A DNA stretch of 64,000 nucleotides, taken from IMG/VR virus record IMGVR_UViG_3300032311_001249, positions 25,935-89,934 of that record. One strand, 5' to 3'. The position numbers and the translations under genes were made by a program. Below are positions 24,098 to 33,426 of the stretch, piece after piece (within the stretch, counting starts at the first letter, position 1; every line of letters begins with the position of its first letter). The stretch is from a virus. Below the pieces are notes generated by a model that worked only from the letters and a program-made list of their open reading frames with translations, did not search any database and was not told where the DNA came from.

Positions 24098-26642
24098 ATT
24101 GTTTTTTTGGGTTAGGTACATTCCATTTCAAAGCTTCAAAAATAGGAGTTAAACATTTAATAACGCATTTTTCAAACATGGTTTCTTTATCAATTTGTAA
24201 ATCAAATTCAACTGGAAAATTGTCTGTATAAGCTATTCCATCAATATTATATTTATTGTGTTTTACATACACCAACTTGATTTTTTTACCCTCTTCTATA
24301 AGAGGATATTTATTTTCTAAACCTAGTCTTTTGATCATTTCATTATAATATACACTCCATTTTACATGTCTAGGACAACCCTTTTCTGTATTAAAACCAG
24401 TGGATTTATAATCTTTTAACACTTTGATGTTTGATCTTACAGCTATATCATTGATTGGCATGTTGAAAAAATCATCATAAGATTTAAAAAATTTTTCATC
24501 AGCTTTGTGCTTGTCAACAGAATCAAAAATACCTTTTACGATGTTTTTTATAATATCTTTGGTGTTATCTGAAAAAGTGGATTTAACAACACTTAGACCT
24601 TTGTACTTCATTTTATCCATCTTAACACCCTCTGAATTTTTTATATTCATAATATAGTGTTTTTTACCAACCCAAATTGCTTTGGGACAAGCACTTTCTC
24701 TTTTGAATTCAAATCTACAATCAATTGTATTAAAGGTTTCTATTGCCCACTCAACAACACCTTTATTTAAGTTTTCAGAAATTTTTTGTTCTATCTCTTC
24801 AAATTCTTTGGTTAAATCACCGTTCTCATCAACTATGGTTGAATTTAGTTTTTTAAGAATATCATCTATGGATAATATGGCACTGTCCGTATCTTCTGCA
24901 ATCACTCTGTCTTTCTCTGGTAGATTCCATTCATCTCTCATGTATTGATTGGCAATCTTGTCACTTTCTCTAATTAGTGCTTGTCCTGTAAGAGTGATGC
25001 TCTTGGCACAATCCAAATCATATAAAGCAAAAAATCTATTTGCAAGAACACCATAAGTGCTGTTCAAAAGAATTTTATACAGATATTGTTCTGTATCCAA
25101 CTGACTTGCCAGCATTTTTTTACTAGAATACTCATCAGACTGTGGAGAAAGATTTGTTAATTCGTTCTCTATAGAAAGCATTTGTTTTTTAACCTTTTTT
25201 CTTTTTTGATATAAGTCGTCAACGAATTCGCTGCACAAGCCTTTGGTATTTTGATCAAAGATAATTCCAGCAGCACTCACGCACCAATTTTTTTGTTTTA
25301 GAATTTCTTTGAATCTGTTCTTAGGAATATCAATCATCATTTTCTTTTTGAAATGATAGATGGTGGTAATATCATTAGTTTCATTAGCTATTTTGGCTAC
25401 TTTTGTCTCTGGACTGATATTAAGAGTAATGATGGTGTTGGGATACAAGCTGTTCAAGTCCATAACCATCACATTCTCGTATAAACCCGGTTCAGGGTCT
25501 TTCACAAACCCTCCCGGTATTTTAGTTTTATCGCCATCATCTTGAGTTGTGATGATTCTGTTTTGTAGCATTGCTTGTTTAGCAATAATACCATTAATAA
25601 TTGCCACTTTACCAAGAGCTTTATCAATATTACAAAATCCACTAAATGCACTAAATTTAGCAACATCTAGATATTTTCTTTTCTTTTCCAAATCAACCAG
25701 CAACTTAACGTCCCATATATTGTAATTTATAAAACGATTCCATTCTTTTTTAGCAAGATCAAGAAGAGATGTGTCTCCGTATTCTAATTTACCATATCCT
25801 AGTTCTTCATTACAAACAAAATCCAAACTATCGCTCTCTCTTTCACCGGGAGTAAATGTTTTATATAAAACCATGTAATCCAAGTGAGATATTCCTCCTA
25901 TATTATATTCTGTATAAGTCTGAGAAAATTTATTCTCTTTCTCATGACCATTTATATAATCCACAGGACTAAGAACTGATGATTTACCTTCTCCAAACAC
26001 CTTTTCTATTCTATGAACAATATAAGGCAAGTCGAAAGAATAAGAGTTGTATCCAACTAATAAATCTGGAAAATTAGCTCTCCAGTATCTTATGAATTTT
26101 TTAAGTAAATCCTTTTCGGACAAACAAAAAGTATATACTATTTCTTCTGGTTCTATGTCTTTTAAATGATCTTTACAAGAATAGAAATCGTACTTCTTAC
26201 AGCCCCACACAAAATACTTTTTAGCAAAACTATCATATATAGTTATACTGGTTATTTCAAATTTGGCTTCTTTAGCATCAGGAAATTCATCAGCAATAAC
26301 TTCTATGTCATAGTAAAAGATTCTAAGAGGCTGACTAGACAGTTCTGTTATATTCTTATCATAATACTTCTCCAGTAAATATTGCTGTGTTGCTGGTAAA
26401 TTGAAATATTTTTCTCCTTTATATTTTTTAAGAAATTCGTTTCTGTCCCACTCTGTTGTAAACTCTTTTTTTGATAAAGAAACTCCATCAATCCCAATTG
26501 CATCACATCTTTTCTTATCAGGAGAAGAGATGTACAAGTAAGGTCTAAATACCTCTTTCTTGTACATTCCTTGCCCGTTTTCATCATAAGTCCAGTGATG
26601 AATAGTGGAACGCTTTTTATCGTAGAATATATTTCTTAACAT
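24066..26642 (-). CDS. 43: DNA polymerase, family B, gp43-like
   Basis: Replicative polymerase with intact 3'-5' exonuclease: FYYDIEV (Exo I, about residues 109-115), GYNSYSFDLP (Exo II) and YNIWDV (Exo III). The polymerase motifs are VMDLNSLYPNTI (A), KILLNSTYGVLANRF (B) and AEDTDSAIL (C). All key acidic residues are present. The C-terminal SVEDFFN is a plausible clamp-binding peptide like T4 SLDFLFG. Length 858 (T4: 898). I place the start at ATG 26642. An early promoter (TTGCAA, 17 bases, TATATT) ends seven bases upstream of it, and no other in-frame ATG lies upstream, only TTG codons at 26681. Confidence 0.93.
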   Translation of the reverse strand: MLRNIFYDKKRSTIHHWTYDENGQGMYKKEVFRPYLYISSPDKKRCDAIGIDGVSLSKKEFTTEWDRNEFLKKYKGEKYFNLPATQQYLLEKYYDKNITELSSQPLRIFYYDIEVIADEFPDAKEAKFEITSITIYDSFAKKYFVWGCKKYDFYSCKDHLKDIEPEEIVYTFCLSEKDLLKKFIRYWRANFPDLLVGYNSYSFDLPYIVHRIEKVFGEGKSSVLSPVDYINGHEKENKFSQTYTEYNIGGISHLDYMVLYKTFTPGERESDSLDFVCNEELGYGKLEYGDTSLLDLAKKEWNRFINYNIWDVKLLVDLEKKRKYLDVAKFSAFSGFCNIDKALGKVAIINGIIAKQAMLQNRIITTQDDGDKTKIPGGFVKDPEPGLYENVMVMDLNSLYPNTIITLNISPETKVAKIANETNDITTIYHFKKKMMIDIPKNRFKEILKQKNWCVSAAGIIFDQNTKGLCSEFVDDLYQKRKKVKKQMLSIENELTNLSPQSDEYSSKKMLASQLDTEQYLYKILLNSTYGVLANRFFALYDLDCAKSITLTGQALIRESDKIANQYMRDEWNLPEKDRVIAEDTDSAILSIDDILKKLNSTIVDENGDLTKEFEEIEQKISENLNKGVVEWAIETFNTIDCRFEFKRESACPKAIWVGKKHYIMNIKNSEGVKMDKMKYKGLSVVKSTFSDNTKDIIKNIVKGIFDSVDKHKADEKFFKSYDDFFNMPINDIAVRSNIKVLKDYKSTGFNTEKGCPRHVKWSVYYNEMIKRLGLENKYPLIEEGKKIKLVYVKHNKYNIDGIAYTDNFPVEFDLQIDKETMFEKCVIKCLTPIFEALKWNVPNPKKQYEFSVEDFFN

Positions 26643-26649
26643 AGACTGC

Positions 26650-26678
26650 AATATAGGCAAATTCCATGATGTTTGCAA
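26650..26678 (-). promoter_or_regulatory. sigma-70-like early promoter of the polymerase gene
   Basis: TTGCAA (26678-26673), a 17-base spacer and TATATT (26655-26650) lie seven bases before ATG 26642, predicting a one-base leader. Confidence 0.5.
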
Positions 26679-26686
26679 CAATTAAC

Positions 26687-28036
26687 TTATACAAATTGAG
26701 AAAGATTGTTTTTATAGAAATATTTGTTTTCTTTTCTTTTTTCACTACCATATTCTGTAGTGTAGATTAGCATATGCTCTTCCAAATGATCTTGTAAAAT
26801 ATATTCGCTAGCATATGATCTGACATATTTGGCAGCATTCATATAAGAGTTTTCGTCTTTTAATAAATCGTCCATCATTTTGAACATTTGTTCTGATGTA
26901 TCAAACAGATATTTCCAACCATTAAAATTATAACAATCTAAATTTTGAGCAACACAAGGGATACCTTGCATGCCAGCTTCTGTTAGTTTTATATTAGCTT
27001 TTGATCTAGAGAAATTGTTATCTTGTAAAGGTGCTATGCATAAATCAACATCAAGAGATTTTAATTTTTCTGTATAGTCTGTGATAGCAGCCCAATCATG
27101 AAACTCTATACCTTTGTTTATGTATTCTCTTAAACGCATTGGTAATGCACCAAAAAATACCCATTCATATTTTTTGTCTATGGTTATATCTTTTATTATA
27201 GAATCCACTACATGACCGAAATCATCTTTTTGACCAACCTTGTTGGTTACATCAAAGTGTGTTCCGCTACCAGCATATAAAATTCTTGGTTTTGTTTTAT
27301 GCTTTTTGTATTTTTGTCTGATTTTATCTTCATCAAAACCTTTATCAAACCAATTTTTAGGAGCATAGTTAGGAATAACAGAAATCTTGTCAAAATTCAA
27401 CCATTTCTTGTAGTGATTTTTCATGTATTCAGAAACAACGGTCATTTCATCAACATATTTCATCATTTCTCTAACAGTGTTTAATACTGTATCTCCTTCA
27501 AAAGCACTCTTACAAACATTGTAGTCTGGAATATCTTGTGATGGGCAAACCACATCATCAACTTCCCAAATAATTCTAAATCCTTTACCAGTATCTTTTT
27601 TGATTTGATCCGATATGTTTCTTAGAAATTTTATAAACTCAAGTTGAGGTGCAGTGCATTGTCTTTGTAGTTTAACAGCATCAATACCCAGATAGAATTG
27701 GCCTATAGTGACCATCTGATACAGAGTCATTACAACAGCCTTGTTGTGAGCTAAAAGCTCTTCTGAGGGCCAAAGCATGCGCCAAAAGGCACAACCACTC
27801 TGGTCAGCACAATAGTTTATTATTCTGGGCAATCCTTCTCCCGGAACTGGTATTTTCACATTAGAATCTGGGGAGTATTTTATTAATTTAGAGTTTTTGT
27901 CTCCAAAGATTGATGGACCGAACTTTTTGAAAAATGGAAAACTTAAATTAGAATATTCGTTATAAGAAATCTGATTTTTCTGTGTTGGTTTTATATTAGG
28001 AACTTTAGAATTAGAACTAGAGACTATTGTTGGCAT
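26687..28036 (-). CDS. GT4-like glycosyltransferase inside the replication operon
   Basis: The 449-residue protein has a GT-B layout. An N-terminal half has an IIWEVDDVV strand, then YVDEMTVVSEYMKNHYKKWLN and ISVIPNYAP. The C-terminal half has RILYAGSGTHFD, VDLCIAPLQDN and RSKANIKLTEAGMQGIPCVAQN, the E-x7-E type donor-binding region of GT4 enzymes. It probably transfers a sugar to a phage or host target in the cytosol. Its place between polymerase and gp46 is unusual and it sits apart from the main glycan island. It is followed five bases later by the TTG codons upstream of polymerase. Confidence 0.75.
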   Translation of the reverse strand: MPTIVSSSNSKVPNIKPTQKNQISYNEYSNLSFPFFKKFGPSIFGDKNSKLIKYSPDSNVKIPVPGEGLPRIINYCADQSGCAFWRMLWPSEELLAHNKAVVMTLYQMVTIGQFYLGIDAVKLQRQCTAPQLEFIKFLRNISDQIKKDTGKGFRIIWEVDDVVCPSQDIPDYNVCKSAFEGDTVLNTVREMMKYVDEMTVVSEYMKNHYKKWLNFDKISVIPNYAPKNWFDKGFDEDKIRQKYKKHKTKPRILYAGSGTHFDVTNKVGQKDDFGHVVDSIIKDITIDKKYEWVFFGALPMRLREYINKGIEFHDWAAITDYTEKLKSLDVDLCIAPLQDNNFSRSKANIKLTEAGMQGIPCVAQNLDCYNFNGWKYLFDTSEQMFKMMDDLLKDENSYMNAAKYVRSYASEYILQDHLEEHMLIYTTEYGSEKRKENKYFYKNNLSQFV

Positions 28037-28057
28037 AATTTTATTTAAGAGTCATTT

Positions 28058-29797
28058 CTAAAAATTCAATCTTGTTATTTTATTTTCTTTTATCAAATCT
28101 ATGGTTCTACAGTTATAAGCTTCTACGTTGTGACTACGATGAGTCACTATCATATAACACTCATCTTGATTTTCTTGTAATAAATCTATTATATTCTGCA
28201 TTCCGCTGCCACATAATGCACTATCAAAAAGTTCATCCATAACAGTTATGTTTATATTAACTCCACTTTGTATTCTTCTTATATCTCTGAATGAAAACAA
28301 CATGGCAAAATCTACTCTTTTCTGCTCTCCTCCAGAAAGACTACCATAAGAATATTCTTGATCATCTATGCTTTTGAATTTCTCTTCAAAAAATTCATCA
28401 AAATAAACTCTAAATGGAGAATGTAATCTTATCAAATAATGATTTATTCTATTATTAAGAGAGTCTATGATCTTTTTAATCATGATGCTTTTTATTCCTG
28501 TTGGACTAGTGGCTTCTTTGACTATTTCTGCTAGTCTGCTTTTTTCTGATGCGCTAGAAAATTCATTCTGACATTCTTTTATTTTCTCAGCAATTAATTT
28601 TATTTTTTCTGAAAAAGGATTTTCTTGATTTTTAGCTTTGTCCAAAGATTGTTGTAAAGATTCTATCTCTAATTTACTCTTTATAAATTTCTCTTTTTCA
28701 ACGACCATATTTTTTAAATCATTCTCTATATTTCTAACAGAATTTCTGTAGTCTAGCACTTCGTTGGTCACTTTGTTTATTGCAAGTTGTAATTTATCTA
28801 TTTTGGTCTGAACATCATTTATCTTGATTTTTAAATCATTTTTTTCATCTTCTATTTGTTGTTTATTGTGTTGCTCAAATGGTCTCTTACAAGAAGGACA
28901 TTCCAACAGAGTTCCAGAAAGAGCAGACAAGTTTTTTTTCAACTGATTTTGTTCAGCTTGAATTTCTAATTTCTTTTTTATTCCAGCATTTATCTTGGTT
29001 TCCTTCTCTTGTATTATTTGTAGAATTTCTGTTTTTTTATTCTCAAGGTCGATCATTTTTTGAGAATTATCAACTGGCTGAACATTCTGACAGTTGGTTA
29101 TTTTTGCTTGCAATGTATTTATTTCTTCTCTTTTTTTAGCATCAAAGTTGTCATGATAAATCTTGTCATTCTCATAATCTCTTTGTCTAATAGTTAATTC
29201 TTGATATTTTTTGCTTTTAACATCTTCTATGTTTTTGTATTCTTCTTTGCTTAATCTGTTCCATTCTGTGAAAAATTCCAAGCCAAGAATACCTTCTATA
29301 AACTTGGTTTTCATTTCTTTTTTCTGATTTAAGAAATTCATAGAATCCTTGTTGGTCATTACTATGGTATTGGTAAACATGGTTTTTGATATACCAATTC
29401 TATCAATAATATCTTTTGTTGTTTCTGGTATGCTTTTTGTGAAATTATCACTGTCTCCATTAACACTCAAAATTAATTTTTTAGGACTCAGACTTCTGAC
29501 TATGTGTAATTCATCATCATTAACTTTTAACCATCCTTCTACTATACAAGTTTTGCCGCCATATTTATTAGGAATTAAACTCTGGTTTATATCTCTATAA
29601 GTTTCTCCGAAAAGAAGAAAGGATAATGATTCTACTATAAGGCTTGTTTTACCAACGCCATTATAAGAATCATTATCCTTATTGTATCCTGTTACAAAAG
29701 TGATGCCTTTTTGAAATTGTATTTCTATAGGATCATCTCCATAAGAGAGGAAATTACGAACTTTTATTTTTTTAAATTCTACTGTTTTTGAACTCAC
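28058..29797 (-). CDS. 46: recombination nuclease ATPase subunit, gp46-like (SbcC/Rad50)
   Basis: The 579-residue SMC-like protein has Walker A NGVGKTS (46-52), a long coiled coil, a zinc-hook-like CPSCKRPF turn near residue 300, a second coil, the signature YGSLSGGEQKRVDFAM, Walker B ITVMDELFD and an H-loop IVTHRSH. With gp47 it forms the T4-type Mre11/Rad50 complex that resects DNA ends for recombination and host DNA breakdown. The start codon is GTG at 29797; no ATG is available upstream. gp47 is 11 kb away at 41229-42227 rather than next to it as in T4. Confidence 0.92.
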   Translation of the reverse strand: MSSKTVEFKKIKVRNFLSYGDDPIEIQFQKGITFVTGYNKDNDSYNGVGKTSLIVESLSFLLFGETYRDINQSLIPNKYGGKTCIVEGWLKVNDDELHIVRSLSPKKLILSVNGDSDNFTKSIPETTKDIIDRIGISKTMFTNTIVMTNKDSMNFLNQKKEMKTKFIEGILGLEFFTEWNRLSKEEYKNIEDVKSKKYQELTIRQRDYENDKIYHDNFDAKKREEINTLQAKITNCQNVQPVDNSQKMIDLENKKTEILQIIQEKETKINAGIKKKLEIQAEQNQLKKNLSALSGTLLECPSCKRPFEQHNKQQIEDEKNDLKIKINDVQTKIDKLQLAINKVTNEVLDYRNSVRNIENDLKNMVVEKEKFIKSKLEIESLQQSLDKAKNQENPFSEKIKLIAEKIKECQNEFSSASEKSRLAEIVKEATSPTGIKSIMIKKIIDSLNNRINHYLIRLHSPFRVYFDEFFEEKFKSIDDQEYSYGSLSGGEQKRVDFAMLFSFRDIRRIQSGVNINITVMDELFDSALCGSGMQNIIDLLQENQDECYMIVTHRSHNVEAYNCRTIDLIKENKITRLNF

Positions 29798-29821
29798 AGT
29801 ATAATTTACATCATTAAATCA

Positions 29822-30031
29822 TTATTTCAACGAATCTTGTACTGTTTTTAGTTGTTCTTGTGTTATTTCATTGTTCATAAATTTTTTCAGGGCTTCTGAA
29901 AGAATTGAGAATTTTTGAGCTTCCACTTGAGATGCTGATTGTTGTTCTGCTGGTGAATGCTGTTGATACTGGCTTGTTCCAAGATGATCACCGGGTCTTG
30001 TTATGCCAAAGGCTTTTGCTGTTGTCATCAT
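29822..30031 (-). CDS. unknown small protein
   Basis: The 69-residue product from MMTTAKAFGITRPGDHLG has a flexible Ser/Gln-rich middle and a helical end (EALKKFMNNEITQEQLKTVQDSLK). A longer version from 30067 would add a hydrophobic MKFCFFLLNNFI leader and overlap the upstream gene by four bases. I prefer the ATG at 30031. It lies between the glycan island and gp46. Function unknown. Confidence 0.5.
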   Translation of the reverse strand: MMTTAKAFGITRPGDHLGTSQYQQHSPAEQQSASQVEAQKFSILSEALKKFMNNEITQEQLKTVQDSLK

Positions 30032-30063
30032 AATAAAGTTATTTAAAAGAAAAAAACAAAATT

Positions 30064-30651
30064 TCAATCTATTATTTTACACATCTCATAACTTTCCATA
30101 TTTTCTATTGCTGTGCGTTTGATGTAATATGTTTCTTTATATTTTTTTATAAAATTTTGAAGATCATTATTAGTAGTATTAAATTTATTATTGGTGTCGT
30201 CATTTTCATGAGGCCAATATTCAAAGATTATTTTTCGAATATTGTATTTATTTAATTCTAAACTATTTAAAATTCTTAAATCTAAACCTTCACAATCTAA
30301 ATATAAAATTTCTATTTCCGTAATATTTTTGTCTATCAAATACTTTTCTAATTTACAACTTTTACATGTAATAACAGAACTATAATTTAATGTTCGTCTG
30401 TTCATAAGAGATGAGTGACCATGTGAATCAAAAATATATAATTGTATTTCTTTATCTTCTGTATCGGTTATAGCAATATTATCTATGATTATGTTTTTAT
30501 TTTGAATTTCTGAATAATTTTTACTAAGTTCATCTATTAAAAAATGATTAGCTTCTATCAGAAATATATTAGCTTTATCTTTAATATCTGAGATTATTTG
30601 TTTAAAATAATCATTTCCTACGTTTGCTCCTATTTGAATATAATTTTTCAT
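30064..30651 (-). CDS. FkbM-type methyltransferase
   Basis: The 195-residue protein has the FkbM (Methyltransf_21) pattern: YIQIGANVGND as the SAM-binding motif I, an IEANHFLIDEL acidic loop, and ILYLDCEGLDLRIL as the post-motif region typical of the family. Such enzymes O-methylate sugars on surface glycans or glycoconjugates. It is last in the island. A second FkbM gene is at 31409-32026, with only modest similarity between the two. Lengths are typical of the domain alone. Confidence 0.85.
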   Translation of the reverse strand: MKNYIQIGANVGNDYFKQIISDIKDKANIFLIEANHFLIDELSKNYSEIQNKNIIIDNIAITDTEDKEIQLYIFDSHGHSSLMNRRTLNYSSVITCKSCKLEKYLIDKNITEIEILYLDCEGLDLRILNSLELNKYNIRKIIFEYWPHENDDTNNKFNTTNNDLQNFIKKYKETYYIKRTAIENMESYEMCKIID

Positions 30652-30716
30652 AAATTGAATGTATAATAATATTTATTGTGATATTTTTATATACTCAAAT
30701 ACACAAACTAAACATC

Positions 30717-31412
30717 TCATATATTTATTAATTTATTATCATTTAGTTCACCTGAAAGATCACCGTTATTTCGCAATAATACAAATTCCATTTTTGATCT
30801 AGAAATATTCAAATTTTTATATAAGATACAAAATTTCAAAAATGTTTCATAATGAAATCTTCCGCCCAAATCAATGTAATAATCAAGTAGGTCTAATCTA
30901 TTACACAAAAAATTCATATTTTCTGAGTTAGAAAAATAAAAACGATCATTATAACCATGATGATCATCGTGATCTGTAGTATAAACATAATTTTTCATAT
31001 TCCAATTTTCTATAGTTTTCTCTAAACTTGTATTATTGACTACGAGAATATCCGGTCTTATTCTTACAACTATATCATATTCAAAATTATTTTTATTTTC
31101 ATATTTATATTTAAGTTCGTTGCATTTTTTTAAACAATATAATTGTCTTAATAAACCTTGAACAGACACTTCTTGTCTTTTAGTTTGGCTGTATCTCGGA
31201 TGTTCTGTTACACATATACGATCTTCTATTAAAACATCTTTTATATGTGCATCGTTTTCTAAATAATGTAATTTATGTATATCTGGATCATCGTTCCAAG
31301 TATAATAAAAAATATCATAGTCTGTAAACATATTTAAGACTTTTTCTTTTAGTATAAAAAAAATTTTATCTATACTTCTCAATTCACCAGAAAAACAAAA
31401 TGCTGTTTTCAC
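30717..31412 (-). CDS. glycosyltransferase-like protein of glycan loci
   Basis: The 231-residue product starts MKTAFCFSGELRSIDK, the N-terminal strand of a family found in polysaccharide loci (FSG-x-LR). It has FEYDIVVRIRPDILV in the middle, where related proteins have YD-x-x-x-R-x-RPD, and YNDRFYFSNSENM after it. I place the start at GTG 31412, which overlaps the upstream TGA as GTGA. An apparent extension to TTG 31454 runs back into the upstream gene. It is probably a sugar transferase. The donor is unknown. Confidence 0.65.
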   Translation of the reverse strand: MKTAFCFSGELRSIDKIFFILKEKVLNMFTDYDIFYYTWNDDPDIHKLHYLENDAHIKDVLIEDRICVTEHPRYSQTKRQEVSVQGLLRQLYCLKKCNELKYKYENKNNFEYDIVVRIRPDILVVNNTSLEKTIENWNMKNYVYTTDHDDHHGYNDRFYFSNSENMNFLCNRLDLLDYYIDLGGRFHYETFLKFCILYKNLNISRSKMEFVLLRNNGDLSGELNDNKLINI

Positions 31413-32026
31413 GATTTTAAATAAAATCCATCCCCCCAAGTTCCTCCTTCCCAATTAGATTCGACCCTATAAAACCCATAGTTTTGTAAAAAATCGTCTA
31501 ATTCTTCAACCATACAACATCCTTCGTACAACTCTTTATTATTTATTTCAGCTATAATATACTGTATATTGTTTAATGTTTTTTTTGCTCCTTTTAAAAC
31601 TTCTAATTCATATCCTTGAACATCAATAGATATAAAATTATAGCTAATGTCGAAACAGAAACTATCCATAGTTTCGACATTAACATCAACCATATGTTCA
31701 AATTGTATATGAGGATATTGTTCTGTATGTAATTTAGGTTTTAATAAAGAATTGCTCTGTCCTTGATTTGCATTTTCTACAAACATAGGTATAATTTTTT
31801 TTTCAGAACCTAAAGCTATATTATGATAATTGATATTTTTGAAATTGTTTGTATTTTGTTTTAAGATATTGAATGTGAACGGATGAGGTTCAAAAATATC
31901 AATCACGCATTCTGGATTTATGTCTTTATATAATTTTATTTCTTGTCCAAAATGACCACCTACATGAATTATATTTTTTATATTCATGTTATATTTTTTA
32001 ATTAAAGATTTTAAATCAAACAGCAT
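31409..32026 (-). CDS. FkbM-type methyltransferase
   Basis: The 205-residue protein shows IIHVGGHFGQEI as SAM motif I, VIDIFEPHPFTFNIL as the acidic loop, and YNFISIDVQGYELEVLKGAKKTL, the IDVQG-x-E core of FkbM methyltransferases. It ends with a segment GGTWGDGFYL typical of this family when acting on glycans. It begins one base after the stop of the fucosyltransferase-like gene and is coupled to the next gene by GTGA, so it likely modifies the same glycan. Confidence 0.87.
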   Translation of the reverse strand: MLFDLKSLIKKYNMNIKNIIHVGGHFGQEIKLYKDINPECVIDIFEPHPFTFNILKQNTNNFKNINYHNIALGSEKKIIPMFVENANQGQSNSLLKPKLHTEQYPHIQFEHMVDVNVETMDSFCFDISYNFISIDVQGYELEVLKGAKKTLNNIQYIIAEINNKELYEGCCMVEELDDFLQNYGFYRVESNWEGGTWGDGFYLKS

Positions 32027-32027
32027 A

Positions 32028-32765
32028 TTAAATTTCTATTTTTATCATATCATCTCTGTAAACATCAGAGACATCATAGCTAACATTAAACCATATATTA
32101 GGAGCTAGTGTAATTTTATTTTTACCTAAATAACTTCCCCACCAACCAAAAGAGCTATTAGAAATTATAGCAAAATCAGATTGAGATATAGTTTTTAAAT
32201 CTTGTAATTCATCAGATGAAACAAATTCATAATCTATATTATCTGGTATATATTTACTTGCATAATGATAGTTATCTGAAACAATTTTAAATGATATATT
32301 TTCATTTATTGATAATACATAGTTTATTGCATTTTCAAAATATTTAGGAGTAATTATATTAAATGTATTATTAAAAAGATAATCGCCCGTTCTTATTTGA
32401 ATTACACAAACATTAGTAGGTTCATTACTACAATTAAATTCTAGTAAATTATTTATATCTTCTTTTTTATTCAAAAAATATTTTTCTGTTTGAAAAAATC
32501 CCTCTAATAATAAATCTTCTGAATATTCTATATCAGTATAATTGAATTGAGGTTCCTTGTAAAGAACTTTTGATTCGTGATTAGTCTTCTGTATATTTTT
32601 AAATATAGAATCTATATAAGTGTTTATAGAATTCCCCTGTCCACGACCTCTATCTAAATTAGGATTTATTCCATATTCTCCGTTATTTTGTTTTGCCAAG
32701 TAATAACCAACTATCACTTGGAATAATTGATTTCCTAAACCTCCTTTATATATGCTTGTTATCAT
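32028..32765 (-). CDS. alpha-1,2-fucosyltransferase-like (GT11)
   Basis: The 245-residue protein carries the GT11 motifs: YKGGLGNQLFQ at the N-terminus (GGLGNQ-x-FQ), VIQIRTGDY (family H-x-R-R-G-D-Y), FKIVSDNYHYA, and IISNSSFGWWGSYLG (SNSSFSWW). GT11 enzymes transfer fucose, or a similar deoxysugar, from a GDP-sugar to galactose in surface glycans. H-x-R-R is replaced by Q-I-R-T, but the key Arg and Asp are kept. Two TATAAATA octamers precede its start. Confidence 0.88.
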   Translation of the reverse strand: MITSIYKGGLGNQLFQVIVGYYLAKQNNGEYGINPNLDRGRGQGNSINTYIDSIFKNIQKTNHESKVLYKEPQFNYTDIEYSEDLLLEGFFQTEKYFLNKKEDINNLLEFNCSNEPTNVCVIQIRTGDYLFNNTFNIITPKYFENAINYVLSINENISFKIVSDNYHYASKYIPDNIDYEFVSSDELQDLKTISQSDFAIISNSSFGWWGSYLGKNKITLAPNIWFNVSYDVSDVYRDDMIKIEI

Positions 32766-32772
32766 AAGTTTT

Positions 32773-32792
32773 TATTTATATTGATATTTATA
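32773..32792 (-). promoter_or_regulatory. tandem TATAAATA late-type elements
   Basis: Two exact TATAAATA octamers on the minus strand (32792-32785 and 32780-32773). The second ends seven bases before the ATG at 32765. They suggest late transcription of the distal glycan genes, though the A/T richness here raises the chance of accident. Confidence 0.4.
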
Positions 32793-32798
32793 TTTTTT

Positions 32799-33419
32799 CT
32801 AACTATATAAAAATTTAGTTCCATTAGATACATAAGTATCTATATATTTCATAGACGGAATAATAGTAACTTTATCAGGAGTCTTACTATGAATATCTTT
32901 TACCATATCACAAACATGTTCTTCAAATATTTTTCCAAGATCATTCACTTCTGTTTCTAATGTAAAATATTGTTTAAATATATTTTTATTACAACCAAAA
33001 AATACAGTACTTACGTGTCTATCGTAATCTCTAGTTAATGTATAGAAATCATGATTTTTACTTATTATTGATTCACAGTCGGGAGAAAAATATCTTCCAG
33101 ATATTTTGAAAAACACATCTGAATCTTTTAAAAAATAAGAATTATCTAATACAAACAATAGTGTATCTTTTTCTCCGTGTCCTTTACCTTTTCCTATAGC
33201 GGTATTTTGTGTAATAGATAAATATTCTATTCGATCTGAATATTCTATAAATTTATTCTTCAAAAAACTTAAATCATAATTAGAGTTTTCTGCAAAAATA
33301 ATATTTAAATTAGTTTTTTGTAAAAAATTATTTAAAGCATTAATATAATGTGATTTACGTGTTTCGATATTATTTCTACTAAGTTGTGGACAACCTTCTA
33401 CATTTATAGTGGCAGTCAT
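32799..33419 (-). CDS. glycosyltransferase-like protein
   Basis: The 206-residue product begins MTATINVEGCPQLSRNNIETRKSHYINAL and continues with NLNIIFAENSNYDLSFLK and a KGKGHGEKDTLLFVL segment, then DVFFKISGRY. This order is seen in transferases of polysaccharide loci, where a KGYGE-like motif is followed by W/F-K-x-x-GRY. I start it at ATG 33419, seven bases after the upstream stop, not at 33527 inside the upstream gene. Substrate unknown. Confidence 0.6.
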   Translation of the reverse strand: MTATINVEGCPQLSRNNIETRKSHYINALNNFLQKTNLNIIFAENSNYDLSFLKNKFIEYSDRIEYLSITQNTAIGKGKGHGEKDTLLFVLDNSYFLKDSDVFFKISGRYFSPDCESIISKNHDFYTLTRDYDRHVSTVFFGCNKNIFKQYFTLETEVNDLGKIFEEHVCDMVKDIHSKTPDKVTIIPSMKYIDTYVSNGTKFLYS

Positions 33420-33426
33420 TATTAAA

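Noticed and set aside
30064-32026. The two FkbM methyltransferases as a recent tandem duplication
   Set aside because: They share only family motifs and differ elsewhere, with another gene between them, so they are likely separate acquisitions or an old split.
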